DNA of 64,000 bases from JASGDN01 sp049840815 (GCA_049840815.1 JASGJI010000019.1:372001-436000), one strand, 5' to 3'; shown: positions 8,520 through 16,944, numbered from the stretch's first letter. Notes: generated from the sequence alone by a model not told the origin. Numbers and translations: made by a program.

Positions 8520-8547
8520 AGTGGAAAGTCCCACTACTCGCTTTTTT
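8515..8547 (+). terminator. Intrinsic terminator (attenuator) upstream of lysC
   Basis: GCGAG-A-GTGG (8515-8524) pairs with CCAC-TA-CTCGC (8531-8541), giving ten base pairs, one bulged A and a six-base loop. It is followed at once by T6 (8542-8547). It lies 40 bases after the leader-peptide stop and 200 bases before the lysC start. There is no upstream full-size gene to terminate, which fits attenuation. Confidence 0.85.
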
Positions 8548-8747
8548 GTGTTCCCCGATCTACGGCCACCAAGCCATCCTGTCCTGGCCCCGGCAATGCT
8601 GCCGGCGAACGCCCGGACCGTGATCGACCCCCGAAGCAATGTCGCTTCCCGAGGTCGCGGCATCCACGATCGACCCCGCACGGAATGGGGCCGGTCGCCG
8701 ATTCACCCGGAGCGCGGGGGAATCGCACTCGGTCGAGGAGCATCGTC

Positions 8748-10190
8748 ATGATTGTCCTGAAGTTCGGTGGTACATCGGTCGGCGACAGCGAACGCGTCCG
8801 GTCGGCGGCGGAGATTGCCCTCCTGCAACCGAAGCCGCGCGTCATCGTCGTTTCCGCCGCGACCGGTGTCACCAATGCCCTGCTCGATGCGGCCCGCGCC
8901 GCCGCGCGGGGCGATGATGCGAAGCGCGCGGAACGCGTCGCCCATATCCACGAGCGCCATGCCGAGATCCTTGGCGGCATCGGGAACGATGACTTCCGGC
9001 AGGCTGCTGCCGGCGTCGTGGAGAGCCTTCACGCCGCGCTCGATGCCGCGCTTGACGAGGTCGCGGCGGAAGGGGAGCTCTCCGAACGCCTCTCCGATCG
9101 CATCGTGTCGACAGGCGAGAAGTGTCTGGCCACGATGATGAGCGCCACAATCAACGACATGGGGCATGCTGCAACGCCCGTCTTCGCCGATACCGTGATC
9201 GCGACAGACGGGCGTCATGGTTCCGCTCGCCCGGACCGCACGCTCACCCGCCAGCATGCCGACCAGGTGATCCGCCCGCTGCTCGACGCCGGGCAGACGG
9301 TGGTGGCGACCGGGTTCATCGGCTTCGGGCCGGACGGCGCGACGACGACGCTGGGGCGCGGCGGCTCCGACTACAGTGCCACCCTGATGGGCGCGGCGCT
9401 GGATGCCGACGAGGTCCAGATCTGGACCGATGTCCCCGGCGTGCTCTCTGCCGACCCGCGCAAGGTGCCGGCGGCGCGCGTTGTGCCGGAGCTCGGGTTC
9501 GACGAGGCGCAGGAGCTCGCCCACTTCGGCGCGAAGGTCCTGCACCCGCGCACGATCCGGCCGGCCGTCGCGCGGAACATTCCGGTCCGCATCCTCTCGA
9601 CGTTCGCGCCAGAGGAGCCGGGAACCGTGGTCACGCAGGAGTCGGTCGGCACTCGCGTGAAGGCGGTGACGGCGTTGCGAGGCCTGATCGTCCTGACGGT
9701 CGATGTGCCGGAGCTGGAGGATCTCGCCCCGGTGGCGTCCGCCGTCTTCCGCATCCTCGACGAGCAGCATGTCGAGATCGTCACCGTCAGCCAGGCGTCG
9801 TCCCGTCGGCGGATGACCTTCCTTGTCGATGCGGTCACGGGTGGATGCGGGCAACTCCAGCAGCGGATCGAGCATGACCTCGGCGATCGTGTGGAGATGC
9901 ACGTCAGCTGTTCGGAGCATGTCGCGGCGGTGGCGGCGGTGGGAGCGGGGGTTGCCGGGGAACCGACCTCGCTTTCGACCATGCTGTCGACGCTGCATCG
10001 CGCGGGCGTTGCGGTGCTCGCGACGACGCAGCAGACCTCCAACGTCGCCATGCTGGTGGTCATCCCGGACGACGCTGCCGACCGTGCTGTTGCCGCGCTG
10101 CACGACCGCATGGTGCGCCCGCAGCACGGCACGCATCGGTCGCGTCGTCGGCGTTCGGCGCTGATGGCGGAGTCGCTGCGCGTCGGGTAG
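8748..10190 (+). CDS. lysC: Aspartate kinase
   Basis: Aspartokinase (480 residues) phosphorylates aspartate, the first step to lysine, methionine, threonine and isoleucine. It opens with the kinase signature KFGGTSVGD (residues 5-13) and has the ATP/aspartate motif TLGRGGSDYSA in the middle. Two C-terminal ACT domains (about residues 310-480; LIVLTVDVPELEDLAPV, then TSLSTMLSTLHRAGVAVLATT) bind feedback amino acids. The ATG at 8748 has GAGGAG 7 bases upstream; the frame is open further upstream, but that part is the leader. asd follows on the same strand. The leader with Thr/Ile codons suggests transcriptional control in addition to allostery. Monofunctional: no homoserine dehydrogenase domain. 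Confidence 0.95.
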   Translation: MIVLKFGGTSVGDSERVRSAAEIALLQPKPRVIVVSAATGVTNALLDAARAAARGDDAKRAERVAHIHERHAEILGGIGNDDFRQAAAGVVESLHAALDAALDEVAAEGELSERLSDRIVSTGEKCLATMMSATINDMGHAATPVFADTVIATDGRHGSARPDRTLTRQHADQVIRPLLDAGQTVVATGFIGFGPDGATTTLGRGGSDYSATLMGAALDADEVQIWTDVPGVLSADPRKVPAARVVPELGFDEAQELAHFGAKVLHPRTIRPAVARNIPVRILSTFAPEEPGTVVTQESVGTRVKAVTALRGLIVLTVDVPELEDLAPVASAVFRILDEQHVEIVTVSQASSRRRMTFLVDAVTGGCGQLQQRIEHDLGDRVEMHVSCSEHVAAVAAVGAGVAGEPTSLSTMLSTLHRAGVAVLATTQQTSNVAMLVVIPDDAADRAVAALHDRMVRPQHGTHRSRRRRSALMAESLRVG

Positions 10191-10200
10191 TTCGGCCATA

Positions 10201-10260
10201 CCCGTAGATGCGGCCCTTGTGGTCGCCTTGAGGACAGCGGCCACAAGGGCCGCTACTACG
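10201..10260. repeat. Dispersed palindrome family A copy between lysC and asd
   Basis: The sequence running CCGTAGATGCGGCCCTTGTG and on is followed by GCGGCCACAAGGGCCGC in inverse orientation, with a short loop. The right arm has lost the AT of GCATCTAC. The same palindrome occurs at 18982-19060, 28382-28450 and 45543-45584. Here it could attenuate lysC-asd readthrough. Confidence 0.8.
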
Positions 10261-10348
10261 ACGAATATCATGACAATTTGCTCGGACGCCATGCTGACAA
10301 ACCGGTCGCGCGGATGCGGCCAACGTACTCACAGGGGAGAGAACACCA

Positions 10349-11409
10349 GTGTCTGACGGACGAATCCCGGTCGCGATTCTCGGTGCGACGGGCAATGTGG
10401 GCCAACGCTTCATCCAGCTGCTGGAGAACCATCCGTGGTTCCGGGTGGCCGAACTCGTCGCTTCCGACCGCTCGGCGGGCAAGCGCTTCGACGAGGCTAC
10501 CGACTGGCGGCTAGGCCCAGACATGCCGGACGGCGTGCGTGGCTTGAAGGTGCTGGACTATGGCGCGGACATCCAAAGCCCGCTCGCCTTCTCCGGTCTC
10601 CCTGGGAAGTGGCCGAGGAGATCGAGCAGCGCCTCGCCGCGAACGGGCAGGCCGTGCTCAGCAACACCTCCACGCATCGCATGGAGCCGGACATTCCGCT
10701 GATGATCCCGGAGGTCAATGCCGATCACGTCGCCGCGATTGCGACGCAGCGGGCGAATCGGGGGTGGAAGGGCTTCATCGTCACCAACGCGAACTGCTCG
10801 GCGATCCACCTGACGCTGGCGTTGAAGCCGCTCTACGATGCATTTGGCATTGACGCGGTGCTGGTGACGACGATGCAGGCCGTCTCCGGCGCGGGGTATC
10901 CGGGAGTGCCGTCGCTTGACGCCATCGACAACGTGGTGCCGTTCATCAGCAACGAGGAAGAGAAGCTGGAGACGGAATCGCAGAAGATGCTGGGCGGCTG
11001 GAGCGCGGAGGGCGGGTTCGCCCCGGCGAACTTCGTCCTCAGCGCGCACTGCAACCGCGTTGCCGTGCGTGATGGTCACATGGAGGCCGTCTCCATCCGC
11101 TTCAAGCAGGCCGCCACGCCGGACGAGGTGATCGAGGTCTTCGAGGCCTTCCGCGCCAAGCCGCAGGAACTCGGACTCCCGAGCGCCCCGCCGCAGCCGG
11201 TCGTCGTCCGCCGCGAGCGGAACCGTCCGCAGCCGATCATGGACCGGGAGACGCACCACGGGATGGCCTCCGTGGTTGGACGGGTGCGGGAATGTCCGCT
11301 GCTGGGCACGAAGTTCGTGGTGCTTGGCCACAACACGATCCGTGGCGCGGCGGGCGCGTCGATCCTGAATGCGGAGCTGTTCAAGGTCGAGGGCCTGCTG
11401 CCGCTGTAG
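10349..11409 (+). CDS. asd: Aspartate-semialdehyde dehydrogenase, archaeal/fungal-type, with a one-base frame interruption
   Basis: Reduces aspartyl phosphate to aspartate semialdehyde, directly after lysC in the pathway. The first ~85 codons read from GTG 10349 (AGGGGAGAG upstream) with the NADP motif ILGATGNVGQRF, ending in SPLAFSGLP. The remainder lies in another frame, from EVAEEIEQRL through the active-site Cys motif TNANCSAIH to the C-terminus FKVEGLLPL. The switch is at the GGG of 10604-10606: one additional G would restore GE-VAEE and a 353-residue protein of normal length. Everything else is intact. An assembly indel in a G-run is the simplest explanation, because the gene is normally essential. 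Sequence features such as SGAGYPGVPSLDAIDN place it in the archaeal-type branch. Confidence 0.88.
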
Positions 11410-11422
11410 GTCCGAGTCTCAT

Positions 11423-11483
11423 GCATGCGTAGAACGCCCCGCCCGTCGAGTCGCTCTTGATGGGCGGGGCCTTCTACGCATGC
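11423..11483. terminator. Bidirectional hairpin between convergent asd and kinase gene
   Basis: The 5' arm GCATGCGTAGAA-C-GCCCCGCCC (11423-11444) pairs with GGGCGGGGC-C-TTCTACGCATGC (11462-11483): 21 base pairs with one C/C mismatch and a 17-base loop. It fills the 80-base gap between two converging genes. Confidence 0.8.
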
Positions 11484-11488
11484 AGCGG

Positions 11489-12093
11489 CTACCGCGCCTG
11501 GGCGCGGGTCTGTCGTTTGATGGCCGCTACGAGGGTGTCGAGGGCCGGCGCGTAGCCTCCCTCTGTCTCGGCATCGGTGCGGACGGACATGATTGGCAAG
11601 TCGAGGTTCATCGGGCCGTATGCGCCGCGTTCCCAGTCCGCCCGCACCTCCGGAAAGGCTTCGGCGTCGAAGTGGCAGGGATGGCGGTCTGGATCGTCCT
11701 TGCGCGACGTCAGGCGCGTCTCGATCGTCGGCCAGCCGGCGACGCAGTGGACGTAGACGGCGTTGCACAGCGCTCGGCGCGAGGGCGCAACTCGACCTCG
11801 GAGCGGCCAGCGCGGAAGTTCGCCTCGATGACGATGCCCGGCACGCGATCGATCAGCCGGTCGAGGACGGCGTACATCAGGCCCCAACTCGGACCGCCCA
11901 GCCGCATGGACTCGGTGCGGTCGGTTGGCGGGAACGCATTGAGCAGGACTTCCTTCAGGTCGTCCCGGGCTATCACCGGCCAATTCATACGCTCTCCAAG
12001 CGCACGCGAGAGCCGCGTCTTCCCTGCTCCGGGCGCCCCACCGACAATGATGAGAACAGAGCGAGTTGATCGAGCTTCCTGGGGGCCGGTCAC
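11489..12093 (-). CDS. P-loop kinase/phosphotransferase coupled to mntA-hepT, with a one-base frame interruption
   Basis: An AAA/zeta-toxin-like small P-loop protein. The Walker A motif GGAPGAGKTRLSRAL lies near residues 18-32, followed by IARDDLKEVLLNAFPP. The frame from GTG 12093 ends prematurely after VELRPRAERC. The rest (NAVYVHCVAGWPTIETRL to IKRQTRAQAR) is intact in a neighbouring frame. One missing base near 11780-11790 explains this, and an added base gives 201 residues. GTG overlaps the hepT stop (GTGA), so it should be translationally coupled to the toxin-antitoxin pair. It may phosphorylate a small molecule or nucleotide; the substrate is unknown. It could be a pseudogene or a sequencing indel. 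Confidence 0.7.
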
Positions 12094-12446
12094 TTACCCT
12101 CTGCACCATCTTCAGCGAGGATCGTCGCGATAGACGCCATAAGGTTCGACACCTCTTCTGTTGCGATTCGCCACACGATACCGAGATCTACGCCGTCGTA
12201 CTCGTGAGCAATATAGTTCCGCACGGCAACAAACCTATGGATCTCATAGATCTTTGCCGCTATGGCAGGGTCGCGCTTTCGTACTCTCCCCAGAGACTCT
12301 CCGATATTCTCCAGTGCTTTTTGTACGCCGAACTGCAAGAGGAGGTTCTCGCGAAACGAGTCGAGTGTTTCGTGCGCGATGAACCTCGCTAACGCTTCGC
12401 AGTAGAAGCACGTTTCACGCAGCTGTTCTGCTGATTCCGATTTCAT
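12090..12446 (-). CDS. hepT: HepT-type toxin (HEPN-fold RNase) of an MntA-HepT system
   Basis: A 118-residue all-helical HEPN protein of the HepT/DUF86 family. It carries the active-site signature RxxxxHxY as RNYIAHEY near residue 80, which in characterised members cuts RNA (tRNA). The ATG at 12446 overlaps the end of mntA by 32 bases; the SD-like GGAGGA lies 14 bases upstream, rather far. Its stop overlaps the start of the P-loop kinase. In known systems HepT is silenced when MntA adds AMP units to the Tyr of this motif. That Tyr is present here. Confidence 0.85.
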   Translation of the reverse strand: MKSESAEQLRETCFYCEALARFIAHETLDSFRENLLLQFGVQKALENIGESLGRVRKRDPAIAAKIYEIHRFVAVRNYIAHEYDGVDLGIVWRIATEEVSNLMASIATILAEDGAEGK

Positions 12447-12741
12447 AGATCGAAACTCGATCCTCCGATATGGAAGCGAGAAGTTGCTTGTTCCGGAGGC
12501 GATGGAGGTCAACAAGCTGTACGGGATACCCCAACAGCGCCTCAAGCTCCAGCATCAAGTCGATGAAATGCCACGTTGGTTTCTGATCCAACGGCCCCAT
12601 ATCGACCAGAAAATCGATGTCGCTCCGTGCGGGATCGAAGTGTCCCGTCGCTGCGGAGCCGAAGAGATCGAGACGCATCACATCAAACCGCTCGCAGAGC
12701 TCCCGTATTGCCTGCAGGTTGTCTCGAATCAATGCGATCAT
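12415..12741 (-). CDS. mntA: MntA-type minimal nucleotidyltransferase antitoxin
   Basis: A 108-residue minimal nucleotidyltransferase. FGSAATGHFDPARSDIDFLV (around residues 27-46) carries the GS...DxD catalytic core, with 11 rather than the usual 10 residues between GS and the first Asp. A third acidic position is offered by VQLVDLHRL. The ATG at 12741 has GGAGGG 6 bases upstream; a TTG one codon earlier is less likely. It is the first gene of the overlapping mntA-hepT-kinase unit. The family antitoxin modifies HepT with AMP. Confidence 0.87.
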   Translation of the reverse strand: MIALIRDNLQAIRELCERFDVMRLDLFGSAATGHFDPARSDIDFLVDMGPLDQKPTWHFIDLMLELEALLGYPVQLVDLHRLRNKQLLASISEDRVSIYEIGISRTAA

Positions 12742-12786
12742 CAAGATCCCTCCGGCCTACCAAGCGTCACCCTCGTGTCTTCAAGA

Positions 12787-13728
12787 CTATGATACTGGCT
12801 CGTTGACCAGCGCTGTCAGTTCGTCGCGCTCGATCTCCGAGAGCTTCCAGTCCGCCGCCGCGATGTTCGCCGCCAACTGCTCCGGCTTCCGCGCACCCGC
12901 GATCACCGAGGAGACGACCGGATGTGCCAGCAGCCAGGCGATCGCTGCCTCTGACGTCGTGTGGCCACGCGCCTCCGCCCACGACTTCACGCGCTCAGCG
13001 CGGGCGAGCTTCTCGTCGGTGAGACGGCTGCGGATCGCGGCCAGATCGGCGAAACGCGTCCCGGACTCCGGTTCGACACCGCGCGTGTACTTGCCGGTCA
13101 GGATGCCGGATGCGAGCGGAGTGTAGGGAATGACGCCGATGCCGAGGAAGTCCGCCGCCTGCTCCAGCTCCGGGCTGTCGAGGCCGTCGAGCAGGTTCCA
13201 GCGGTTCTGCACCGCCACCCAGCGATCCAGCTTCAGTTCCTTGCTGATCCCCACACCGTATGCCACCTCCCACGCGCGGTAATTTGACGCGCCGAGATAC
13301 CGGACCTTACCGGACCGCACGAGGTCGTCGTAGGCGCGGAGCGATTCCTCAATCGGTGTGTGCGGGTCCGGGCGGTGTGCATAGAGCAGGTCGATGTAGT
13401 CCGTGCCCAACCTGCGCAGCGAATCCTCCGTCGCCTGGATGATCCAGCGGCGGGAGAGGCCGCCAGCGTGCGCCGCGTCGAGTTGTATGCCGTGCTTCGT
13501 GGCGATCACGACCGACTCACGCCGCCCGATCACGGCCTTGCCGACGAGTTCCTCCGAGCGCCCCATCGAGTAGACGTCCGCCGTGTCGATGAAGGTGATG
13601 CCCTGCTCGATCGCCGCTTGGATCGTGGCGATCGCGTCGTCGCCATCGACCGTGGCGCCGAAGGTGTTGCCACCGAGACCGATTTCCGAGACCATCAGGC
13701 CGCTGGTACCGAGTCGTCGCTGTTCCAT
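12787..13728 (-). CDS. Aldo/keto reductase (voltage-gated K+ channel beta/YghZ-like branch)
   Basis: A 313-residue NADPH-dependent oxidoreductase. It shows the catalytic tetrad: Asp and Tyr in FIDTADVYSMGRSEELVG (around residues 48-65), Lys in VVIATKHG, His in IDLLYAHRPDP. Cofactor binding is at NRWNLLDG and SSVIAGARKPEQLAANI. The start at ATG 13728 gives the canonical MEQRRLGTSGLMVSEIGLGG terminus; an in-frame ATG four codons upstream is possible because AAGGA lies further up. It is divergent from the DnaJC28-like gene and has no clear operon partner. Substrate unknown. Confidence 0.88.
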   Translation of the reverse strand: MEQRRLGTSGLMVSEIGLGGNTFGATVDGDDAIATIQAAIEQGITFIDTADVYSMGRSEELVGKAVIGRRESVVIATKHGIQLDAAHAGGLSRRWIIQATEDSLRRLGTDYIDLLYAHRPDPHTPIEESLRAYDDLVRSGKVRYLGASNYRAWEVAYGVGISKELKLDRWVAVQNRWNLLDGLDSPELEQAADFLGIGVIPYTPLASGILTGKYTRGVEPESGTRFADLAAIRSRLTDEKLARAERVKSWAEARGHTTSEAAIAWLLAHPVVSSVIAGARKPEQLAANIAAADWKLSEIERDELTALVNEPVS

Positions 13729-13928
13729 GTCTGCATCCATTTCCTTGCGAAGTACGCGTCGCCGACATCGGTCGGGCGCTGGCCGGGATCCTGCCGTGCA
13801 GTATCGCCAACGGACCCCGATCCGCAAGGCCGATGCCCGGTCGGATGACCAGGCTGGACGTCCCTGCTACACTTCTTGTGACAGATTTCACAATTGCGGA
13901 AACCACAACGGCGTGGAGGAGTAAGGCA

Positions 13929-14579
13929 ATGCCGGTTCGTCACAGCGGCAACGGTCGCGAGGAGATCGGGGACTGGGATCAGTGGATCGAGCAGGAGATC
14001 GCCGATGCGCATGAGCGAGGAGATTTCGATGACCTCGGCCCAGGAAAGGCATTCGATCTTTCCACCAATGCCCTCGATCCATCGCTGGAGTTCGCCTACA
14101 GCCGGCTGAAGAACGCTGGCATGAAGCCTGCCTGGATGGACCTCGACGGCGAGTGCCACACCCTCCGGGCCGAGCTGGACCTCTTCCTCGAGCGATCCTC
14201 CGCCTACCTTCAGCAGCAGATCGACGCGATCCTGACGCCCGCTGTCGCGCCGGTGCAACCCGTTGACGTGACCCCGACCTCGTTGCGGCTCTGGGACCGG
14301 ATCGTGGCCTGGTTACGCCCGCCGGACACCGGTGCCGACCGGGTGGTGGAGGACGGCCCGCGCGACCGGCTTGATCTCCTCCAGCTTCGCCGGCAGATGA
14401 AGGATCAGTACCTCGAGCGCGCTGCCGTGCTGGACAAGCGGATCATCGCGTTCAACAACACGCTCGCCCGCGAGATGATGCACCTTGAACGGGTGCGGAT
14501 GGTCCCCGACCGCGCGAGCCGTCTCTTCGAGGCCCGTTGCCCGATCATTCCGCCGCCAACCTCGACGGGAATTGCCTGA
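13929..14579 (+). CDS. DnaJC28-like protein with DUF1992 domain
   Basis: A 216-residue protein. Its N-terminal half is the conserved DUF1992 module (WDQWIEQEIADAHERGDFDD then GPGKAF, around residues 15-42) found in DnaJ homologue subfamily C member 28, without a J domain here. The middle has AGMKPAWMDLDGE and the C-terminal half is helical (LDLLQLRRQMKDQYLERAAV), likely forming a coiled coil. GGAGGA at 13915-13920 supports the ATG at 13929. Its stop overlaps the next start as TGATG, indicating translational coupling to the ACT-domain protein. The molecular function of the family is not established. Confidence 0.8.
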   Translation: MPVRHSGNGREEIGDWDQWIEQEIADAHERGDFDDLGPGKAFDLSTNALDPSLEFAYSRLKNAGMKPAWMDLDGECHTLRAELDLFLERSSAYLQQQIDAILTPAVAPVQPVDVTPTSLRLWDRIVAWLRPPDTGADRVVEDGPRDRLDLLQLRRQMKDQYLERAAVLDKRIIAFNNTLAREMMHLERVRMVPDRASRLFEARCPIIPPPTSTGIA

Positions 14580-14989
14580 TGTCCGACACCCCTGCCAGTC
14601 CAAGCGGCCTCCGTCTCGATGTGCTCCCTGGCACCTACGCGGTCTGCCGTCTGCCAGCCGACGCACCGATCCCGGTATTCCCGACCTCGGGCGCGGTGCG
14701 ATCGATCACGGTCACGGCGCACGAAATCTCGATCGTCTGCCCGGAGTCCGATGCCCCGGTTGGCGCGGAGGTCGATGGCGGCTGGAGCGCGCTGTACATC
14801 CTTGGGCCGGTCCCGTTCGATCTCGCGGGCGTGCTGGTCAGTGTGCTCGCGCCGCTCTCCGGAGCGGGACTTGGCGTCTTCGCGCTCTCGACGTACGACA
14901 GCGATGTGGTTCTGGTGCGCGCCAATGTCCTCGAACGCGCGGCTTCCCTGCTCCGCGCGGCGGGACACACCGTGCGTACCGCCGAGTGA
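14579..14989 (+). CDS. ACT-domain protein (CASTOR/ACT_7-like)
   Basis: A 136-residue protein with two ACT-like halves. GLRLDVLPGTYAVCRLPADA and SITVTAHEISIVCPE form the first; FDLAGVLVSVLAPLSGAGLG and VFALSTYDSDVVLVRANVLE form the second. This layout is that of small amino-acid-sensing ACT proteins (the CASTOR-like family often annotated as ACT domain-containing). It is translationally coupled to the upstream DUF1992 gene (TGATG). No enzyme domain is present, so a ligand-sensing role is inferred. The ligand is unknown. Confidence 0.78.
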   Translation: MSDTPASPSGLRLDVLPGTYAVCRLPADAPIPVFPTSGAVRSITVTAHEISIVCPESDAPVGAEVDGGWSALYILGPVPFDLAGVLVSVLAPLSGAGLGVFALSTYDSDVVLVRANVLERAASLLRAAGHTVRTAE

Positions 14990-15010
14990 AACGGATGATG
15001 CATTCGTCCG

Positions 15011-15039
15011 TTGACAAACCCCAGTGGGAGGCTGATAGT
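15011..15039 (+). promoter_or_regulatory. Strong promoter of the first peptide-binding protein
   Basis: Consensus TTGACA (15011-15016), 17-base spacer and GATAGT (15034-15039). It lies 55 bases before the start codon of the substrate-binding protein at 15094 and just after the stop of the ACT-domain gene. Confidence 0.75.
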
Positions 15040-15093
15040 CTCATCGATTCGACAAAAACGAATCCACAGACTGACGCCATCCTTGGAGGAATC

Positions 15094-16899
15094 ATGACTC
15101 ACGTGCATCTCGATGAGCTTCTCGATCAGGTTCGCAGCGGTGCGCTCGACCGCCGTGCCTTCATGCAACGAGCCGTGGCTGCTGGCATCGGCATTGGCGC
15201 GGCCGCGTCGATGCTCGGCGCCGTCTCGGCTCAGGATGCCACGCCGGATGCCTCTCCGGAAGCTTCGCCAGCGGCATCTCCTGCCGCCACTGGCCCGATG
15301 ACGAAATCGATCACTCGCGATGAATACATCGCCCAGCTGAAGGATCACTTCAAGCTCGAAGCCCCAGCGGATACCAGTGGGCAGGCGATCTACGTCTCCA
15401 CGATCGACATGAAGACGCTGAATCCGGTGCTGCGTTCGGATGTCGCCGCGCTCTTTGTGATCGGCAATATCTTCAATGGGCTCACCGGCGGCAGCGCGAT
15501 CGATGGCACCAATGTGCCCGATCTCTGCGACTACTGGGAGACCAGCGCCGACGGGCTCACCTACGTCTTCCACCTGAACCAGGACGCGAAGTGGCATGAT
15601 GGCGAGCCCGTCACCGCCGACGATGTCGTCTTCACCTTCGACGCGATCTCCGACCCCTCCGGACTCTGCCCGGTGCAGTCCGACTTCCTCCAAGTGGTGA
15701 AAAGCTACCGCGCCATCGATGCCCACACCGTGGAAATGACCGCCAACCTGCCTACCGCGGTCTTCCTGAACAAGAGCACTGGCCTGGTCGGCATCATGCC
15801 CAAGCACATCTGGGGCTCGCTCCCGATCACCGAGTGGGGCAGCGCGCCAGGGACCACCGGCACCGATCCCTCCCAGGTTATCGGGTCCGGGCCGTTCAAG
15901 TTCTCGGAATGGGTGCAGAACGATCATGCAACCATCGTGCGCAACGACGACTACTGGCTGCCTGACCTCGTTCCGGCACTGGCCACCTACAGCCTCAAGG
16001 TCGTGGCCGACGCCACCAGTGCCGTCCAATCCCTAGCGACGGGCGAAGCAGACATCTCCGATCTTCCCGCGCCGCAAATCGACTCGTTCAAGCGTGGCAA
16101 CCCGGACATGACGGTCGATGTCTACGATACCTTCCGCTGGGTCTTCTTCATTCCGAACCAGGATGAGAAGAACGCGAAGTTCTTCAAGCAGCGCGAGGTG
16201 CGCCAGGCCCTGATGCATGCGCTCGACCGCGAAAGCATCGTCAACAACCTGCTCGATGGCTACGCCGTCGTGGCAACCGGGGTGCAACCGGTGATCTCCC
16301 GTGCCTATGCCCCGGACAAGGTCACGACGATCTACGACTACAACGTCGACAAGGCCAACGCCCTCATGGAAGCGGCAGGCTGGGTCGACAGCGCTGGCGA
16401 CGGCATCCGTGAGAAGGATGGCGTCAAGATGAGCATGGAGTTCCCGTTCAACGCCAGCGACCCCACGACGACCACGATGGTCCCCTATCTCCAGCAGGCA
16501 TGGAAGGCCATCGGCATTGACATCCAGCCGCAGGGATTGCCGCAGCCGAACCTGATCGACAAGGTCTTCGCCAACGATTTCCAGCTCTCCCTGCTGGGCA
16601 TCACCTGGACCGAGGAAGACCAGGGAACGTTCTATCGAACCGGTGTGGGCTTCAACCTTTCCCACTACAGCAACCCGGAATACGACAAGCTGAACGATGA
16701 GCAGCTGACTGAGCTGGACGACAAGAAGCGCATGGATCTCATCATCGAGCAGAGCAATATCCTGAACGAGGATGTCGCGCTGGGCGTGATGTACTTCTCG
16801 AAAGCAGCGACGGCCTCCAATCCGCGCCTGCACAACCTGCGTCCGAACGCCTACGGTTCGACGTGGTCGATCGGATACGTCTGGGTCGAGAACTCCTGA
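15094..16899 (+). CDS. ABC transporter peptide-binding protein (SBP family 5), orphan copy 1
   Basis: A 601-residue extracytoplasmic solute-binding protein of the DppA/OppA family. The N-terminus has a twin-arginine-like leader (DRRAFMQRAVAAGIGIGAA), then an Ala/Ser/Pro linker. The binding fold begins at TKSITRDEYIAQLKDHF. The family core includes WETSADGLTYVFHLNQDAKW, HDGEPVTADDVVFTFDAI, VIGSGPFKFSEW and FFKQREVRQALMHALDRESI. ATG 15094 follows GGAGGA; a strong promoter precedes. No permease or ATPase genes are adjacent. The next gene is a close paralogue, so the pair probably feeds a transporter encoded elsewhere. Ligand (peptide, nickel or other) is undetermined. Confidence 0.92.
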   Translation: MTHVHLDELLDQVRSGALDRRAFMQRAVAAGIGIGAAASMLGAVSAQDATPDASPEASPAASPAATGPMTKSITRDEYIAQLKDHFKLEAPADTSGQAIYVSTIDMKTLNPVLRSDVAALFVIGNIFNGLTGGSAIDGTNVPDLCDYWETSADGLTYVFHLNQDAKWHDGEPVTADDVVFTFDAISDPSGLCPVQSDFLQVVKSYRAIDAHTVEMTANLPTAVFLNKSTGLVGIMPKHIWGSLPITEWGSAPGTTGTDPSQVIGSGPFKFSEWVQNDHATIVRNDDYWLPDLVPALATYSLKVVADATSAVQSLATGEADISDLPAPQIDSFKRGNPDMTVDVYDTFRWVFFIPNQDEKNAKFFKQREVRQALMHALDRESIVNNLLDGYAVVATGVQPVISRAYAPDKVTTIYDYNVDKANALMEAAGWVDSAGDGIREKDGVKMSMEFPFNASDPTTTTMVPYLQQAWKAIGIDIQPQGLPQPNLIDKVFANDFQLSLLGITWTEEDQGTFYRTGVGFNLSHYSNPEYDKLNDEQLTELDDKKRMDLIIEQSNILNEDVALGVMYFSKAATASNPRLHNLRPNAYGSTWSIGYVWVENS

Positions 16900-16944
16900 G
16901 CGTCGCTTCGCCCATCCCATTGAGGCGATAGGCATGCGATGATG

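Noticed and set aside
8548..8747. Lysine riboswitch in the lysC leader
   Set aside because: No typical multi-helix L-box core could be made out. The Thr/Ile peptide with terminator explains the leader better.
10590..10620. Programmed ribosomal frameshifting in asd
   Set aside because: The site is CCTGGGAAG, without a slippery heptamer or downstream pseudoknot evidence. A missing G is simpler, and two other genes show the same single-base deficit.
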